A stretch of DNA of 9,056 bases from NCBI GenBank assembly GCA_903821255.1, contig CAIJKT010000397.1, positions 1 to 9,056 on the forward strand, read 5' to 3'. Shown in pieces: positions 5,934-9,056 of the stretch; the first letter of the stretch is position 1, and each line of letters starts with the position of its first letter. The notes below the pieces were generated by a model. The model did not search any database and was not told where the DNA came from. It saw only the letters and a program-made list of their open reading frames with translations. A program made the position numbers and the translations under genes. The stretch comes from an uncultured Lentisphaeria bacterium (lineage in GTDB: Bacteria; Verrucomicrobiota; Lentisphaeria; Victivallales; Victivallaceae).

Positions 5934-8071
5934 GATTCTATCCGCTGATTCCGCTCTGGCTGATTCTGCTGACCGGTGCTGCCGCCTTCGCCGCGGTCTG
6001 GTATACCGCCCGTTATGGCATGGACATCCCGCCGCGCCGCATACTTATTCTGATGGTGTTGCGGCTGGCCGCAGTTGCCGTCGCTGTTACAATGCTGCTG
6101 AATCCAGGAATAATAATCCGTGAATTGAACCGCCAGCGCTCGAATGTAATATTCCTGCTTGACGGCTCAGATTCTATGAATACCACCGACATGCCCGACG
6201 GCAAAAGCCGGCTGGAATCAGCAAAGGCTTTTATGGGGAGCCTGAACCGGACGGATTTCAGCAATTGTCAGAAACATTCGTACATATTCAGCAGCAAAGC
6301 CGCGCCGGCTGACGTTAAACAACTGCAAATGTACAATGCCCGCGGCGGCACCGACCTTAGACGGGCATTCAACACGCTCGACAAAGATATCGGGTTCTCA
6401 CGTACCGCCGCCGTAATTCTGCTCTCTGACGGACTTGACCATTCCGGGTTCAGCGGCACCCATGCCGGTCTGCCGGTATTCGCGGTCAAATTCGGGTCTG
6501 AGATGAATGATGTGCCTGATCTCCGGCTGGACCCGTTTCAGGCGCCTGAATCGCTCCGCACCAATGAGGAAATGAACTTGAATATCCCGGTTGCGCTTAC
6601 CGGATTCAAAACTCCGGCTTCAGTGGAACTGAAAATCACGGTTGACGGGAAACTGGAGAAAACTGAAAGATTTGAACTGCAACCGGGCGGCAGGAAAATA
6701 ATTGAATTCCGCAGCTCTTTCGCCATACCCGGCATTCATACCGTAATGCTGAAACTCAACCGGCTGCCAAATGAAGCCGGATACATCAACAATGAACGGG
6801 AAATCTCGCTTGAAGTAAAAGAAGGCAAAAGCGAAACCGTATGCTACTTCCCGATGCTGACCAACAGTTTCCGGCCGCTGGTCCGTCTGCTGCTCGGCAG
6901 CGGTAAAAAATTCACGGCAATTTACAAATTAAAAGCCGACAGCTATAATGTGACAGGCACCGACATTGACCAGGCATTCAAAAACGGGATTCCAGCCAAT
7001 CCAGCAGCAATGAAGCAGGCCGATGTATTTGTGCTGGGCAGCAATCGCGACGGCCTCGTAAGCGAAGCGGAAAGCTCAGTTCTTGAACAATATGTTTCCA
7101 GTGGCGGCAATTTGATTTTACTCGGCGGCACCGAATCTTTCGGACAGTTGCCGCCATCTTCGCCGCTGGCGTCAATGATGCCGGTAAAAAGCGCTAAAAT
7201 CCAGTTTGTTTCAGGTAATTTCAAACTTATGCCGCCGGAACAGAGCAGGAGCAGTTTTTCGTCCAGACTGGCCGAATTATGCGGCAGTGAAGCTGAATTG
7301 ATTAAAGGGATCAACATGGTGGACAGTGTTAAGGAAGGCGCGGAAACGCTGCTCTGGGCTGAAGGCGGCGAAGGCCGTTATCCGCTGGTAGTCGCCCTCC
7401 CCTACGGACGCGGTAAAGTCATAGCCGTATTGACCAACTCATTGCATCTCTGGGGTAAAGGCAGTCAACGCAATATGAATTTCCGTACTTTCTGGGAACA
7501 GATGCTGGCGTATGCCGGGGCCAGCCGTGATGAAACGCTGAAAGTCACAGTCAACAGCAGTGAACTGATGCCAGGCGAAAAACTGAAGGTCACGGCATTG
7601 CCCAGCCTGTCTGATGCTGAACAAACCGATCCGGATTTGAAAATTGAATCAACGATATATCCGGCGGACAGCCAGGCCGCCGCAGCAGCACTCACTCTTT
7701 CGCGCGAGGGGCAGTTATACACCGCGGAATTCCATGAACTGAAGCCAGGCAGATACATCTTGCAAACTGTCTGCCGGAATAAAACCGGGAACCTCGGCAA
7801 ACGTTACATGACAATAACTGTCGGCGACGGACTCAGGGAGAATTATGACCTGAAAGTAACCAATGAAAATTTTCTGAAATTCTGCCCGTCCGGACGCATT
7901 TACAACATCGAGGAAAAATCGGCATTGCTCAAAGATGTGCTGGGAACGATTCAGAAAAACGATATCGAACGGGAATGGTATCCGGTCTTTGAGACGCCGT
8001 TCTTCTTCCTGGCGCTGCTCATTTTCCTCGTTGCCGGATGGTATCTGCGCAGGAGGTTCAACCTTTTCTGA
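5930..8071 (+). CDS. Membrane protein with VWA, Ig-like and GATase-like domains
   Basis: The product has 713 residues. Two N-terminal helices (about 7-25 and 38-57) flank a short basic loop. A VWA domain at about 72-195 keeps a complete MIDAS: D78-x-S80-x-S82 (DGSDSM), T141 in GGTDL and D167 in LLSDG. Residues about 200-298 resemble an Ig-type domain. Residues 303-530 resemble a class I glutamine amidotransferase fold, with the strand-turn EQYVSSGGNLILLGG at 386-400 and no catalytic cysteine at the expected elbow. Residues 535-632 form a second beta-rich domain (LKPGRYILQ near 604-612). A final helix at about 688-706 is followed by RRRF. The likely topology is the same as its upstream neighbour: domains in the periplasm, short ends in the cytoplasm. 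VWA domains of this kind bind protein ligands through a metal ion. The complete MIDAS makes ligand binding likely; the amidotransferase-like domain is probably a binding or structural module. No specific gene name is justified. Confidence 0.87.
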   Translation: MRFYPLIPLWLILLTGAAAFAAVWYTARYGMDIPPRRILILMVLRLAAVAVAVTMLLNPGIIIRELNRQRSNVIFLLDGSDSMNTTDMPDGKSRLESAKAFMGSLNRTDFSNCQKHSYIFSSKAAPADVKQLQMYNARGGTDLRRAFNTLDKDIGFSRTAAVILLSDGLDHSGFSGTHAGLPVFAVKFGSEMNDVPDLRLDPFQAPESLRTNEEMNLNIPVALTGFKTPASVELKITVDGKLEKTERFELQPGGRKIIEFRSSFAIPGIHTVMLKLNRLPNEAGYINNEREISLEVKEGKSETVCYFPMLTNSFRPLVRLLLGSGKKFTAIYKLKADSYNVTGTDIDQAFKNGIPANPAAMKQADVFVLGSNRDGLVSEAESSVLEQYVSSGGNLILLGGTESFGQLPPSSPLASMMPVKSAKIQFVSGNFKLMPPEQSRSSFSSRLAELCGSEAELIKGINMVDSVKEGAETLLWAEGGEGRYPLVVALPYGRGKVIAVLTNSLHLWGKGSQRNMNFRTFWEQMLAYAGASRDETLKVTVNSSELMPGEKLKVTALPSLSDAEQTDPDLKIESTIYPADSQAAAAALTLSREGQLYTAEFHELKPGRYILQTVCRNKTGNLGKRYMTITVGDGLRENYDLKVTNENFLKFCPSGRIYNIEEKSALLKDVLGTIQKNDIEREWYPVFETPFFFLALLIFLVAGWYLRRRFNLF

Positions 8072-8073
8072 GG
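8070..8073 (+). promoter_or_regulatory. Ribosome binding site for the last gene
   Basis: GAGG overlaps the TGA stop of the preceding gene and lies eight bases before the ATG at 8082. It favours this ATG over the in-frame ATGs at 8100, 8103, 8112, 8115 and 8118. Confidence 0.6.
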
Positions 8074-8081
8074 TATAAAAT

Positions 8082-9056
8082 ATGAAAAAAATACTGACAA
8101 TGATGCTCTCCATGATGATGGCCGCCGCCGCATCCGCCGGTGAATGGCACCAGGCGGATATCGTACTGTCCGACGGCAAAATGCTTAACGGGGAACTGGC
8201 TATCCTCGGCAGCCGCCCGCTCACCATGATTCCGGCAGGCTCCTCCTATGAACGGAAAATATTGCTGGAAGATATTATTTCCATCAGTCAGGTAATCGAA
8301 AAACAGGAAATGAACAGGCCATGGAAGTACAGAGAAGACGGCAAAGTGGACAAAATTTATTTTGAAGGCACTTATCCGTTTATGAATTTCGGCACGGAAG
8401 TGTTGCTGACCAACGGACAGACCGTCCGCGGACATATCATCTCGCTGCCGTTCCGCTTCAAGGGTGAAGGGCCGAAAAAAATATTTCTTAATAAGCAGGA
8501 GAAGGGCGAAGTCGGACAAACGATGAGCGACATCATCTATCCGGTAAAAATAACCTTTACGGAACGTCATGGAGTTCCAACCGTCCCGGTTTCCGGAACT
8601 GTTGCAGGCTACGGCAGGCTGATCAAAGTATCGGCGCTGGACAACCAGCGCGAAAATGTCTGCTTCGCCAGCATAAAAGAAAACTCTTTTGAATTCAAAA
8701 ATCTGCTGCCCGGAACATACGATGTATTCATTATGACCGACTCGCATGTACTCGCAGGAATGTCGGGGGACGGACCGGAAAATCTGAAAGGCCCGGCGCT
8801 GCCGGAAAACGCTTTGGCGGAACTTAAAAAAGTATTCCCGCTGGCGGATGATTTCTTTAACGACCGCTGGATACTTGATCTGGCAGGCAATACTTCATTC
8901 GCCAAAACGCTGGCATATTTCCGCCGCGCCGACGTTTACGATGCAAAGAAGCACTTGAACGGAGGCATCCTGTGGCATCTGGATATCTGGAGCTGGCATC
9001 TGGCAGGCAGTGAATGGAAGATAGACCGCCGTTATATCATGCTGCGGCACAAGCAG
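8082..9056 (+). CDS. Exported protein of unknown function, 3' end outside window
   Basis: The frame is open from the ATG at 8082 to the last base, giving 325 residues with no stop, so the C terminus is missing. Residues 1-19 form a signal peptide with a methionine-rich core and an A-S-A cleavage site (17-19). Two similar segments, DIVLSDGKMLNGELAIL (26-42) and EVLLTNGQTVRGHIISL (106-122), share a hydrophobic-D/N-G-x(4)-G pattern; this suggests two small beta-barrel (SH3/Sm-like) units. Residues 165-226 look like a carboxypeptidase-regulatory or CNA-B-like beta-sandwich (FEFKNLLPGTYDVFI at 203-217). The remaining part is helical and then tryptophan-rich (W298, W303, W305, W312). I do not recognise the family. 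It follows the second VWA gene by ten bases and its ribosome site overlaps that gene's stop, so it belongs to the same operon and is probably a periplasmic or surface partner. Confidence 0.85.
   Translation, partial: MKKILTMMLSMMMAAAASAGEWHQADIVLSDGKMLNGELAILGSRPLTMIPAGSSYERKILLEDIISISQVIEKQEMNRPWKYREDGKVDKIYFEGTYPFMNFGTEVLLTNGQTVRGHIISLPFRFKGEGPKKIFLNKQEKGEVGQTMSDIIYPVKITFTERHGVPTVPVSGTVAGYGRLIKVSALDNQRENVCFASIKENSFEFKNLLPGTYDVFIMTDSHVLAGMSGDGPENLKGPALPENALAELKKVFPLADDFFNDRWILDLAGNTSFAKTLAYFRRADVYDAKKHLNGGILWHLDIWSWHLAGSEWKIDRRYIMLRHKQ

Noticed and set aside
8051..8056. AGGAGG as ribosome site for the last gene
   Set aside because: It is 25 bases from the ATG at 8082 and is explained by two arginine codons at the end of the preceding gene; GAGG at 8070 is correctly spaced.
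8058..8747. Minus-strand open frame of 229 codons opposite the last gene
   Set aside because: The + strand gene has a ribosome site, signal peptide and domain-like pattern and fits the operon; the antisense product has a low-complexity His/Gly-rich stretch and no recognisable domain.
1..9056. tRNA, rRNA, CRISPR array, insertion sequence or terminator
   Set aside because: No spaced direct repeats, terminal inverted repeats, transposase-like frames or GC-rich hairpin plus T-run were seen; nearly every base is coding.

Overview
The window is a densely packed run of seven genes, all on the + strand. It shows no RNA genes, mobile elements, CRISPR arrays or convincing terminators. Base composition is moderate (low-to-mid 50s % GC by eye) and even throughout, apart from one AT-rich gap of 54 bases. 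Purine-rich Shine-Dalgarno sites and N-terminal signal peptides or membrane segments indicate a bacterium. The gene set (TPR protein, DUF4159 protein, MoxR ATPase, DUF58 protein, BatA-like VWA membrane protein, second large VWA membrane protein) is the kind of cluster known from the PVC group (Planctomycetes, Lentisphaerae, Verrucomicrobia) and, in related form, from the Bacteroidetes bat operon. A Lentisphaerae or similar PVC bacterium is my best guess, from gene order and protein style only.

Layout. Bases 1-384 hold the 3' end of a TPR-repeat gene that enters from upstream. It overlaps by four bases an exported protein (381-1907) built from two tandem DUF4159-like domains. After the only real gap (1908-1961) come a MoxR-family AAA+ ATPase (1962-2969), a soluble DUF58 protein with a von Willebrand A (VWA) fold (2986-3888), and two large membrane proteins (3888-5933 and 5930-8071). 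Each of these has two N-terminal membrane helices, a VWA domain with a metal-site (MIDAS) motif, an Ig-like region, a glutamine-amidotransferase-like (GATase-like) domain and a C-terminal membrane helix. The last gene (8082 to beyond the window end) encodes an exported protein I do not recognise.

How they may work together (inference). MoxR ATPases are known to act with VWA-domain proteins, probably as chaperones or remodelling factors. The cytoplasmic pair here would be MoxR and DUF58. The two membrane VWA proteins would display their VWA and GATase-like domains in the periplasm, beside the exported DUF4159 protein and the last gene product. Stop-start overlaps and short gaps imply co-translation in one operon, with a possible second promoter just before moxR. 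The substrate and physiological role cannot be read from the sequence. The most distinctive points are the fused DUF4159 duplication, a motif shared by four GATase-like units in three genes, a cysteine cluster in the MoxR lid region, and the unrecognised last gene.
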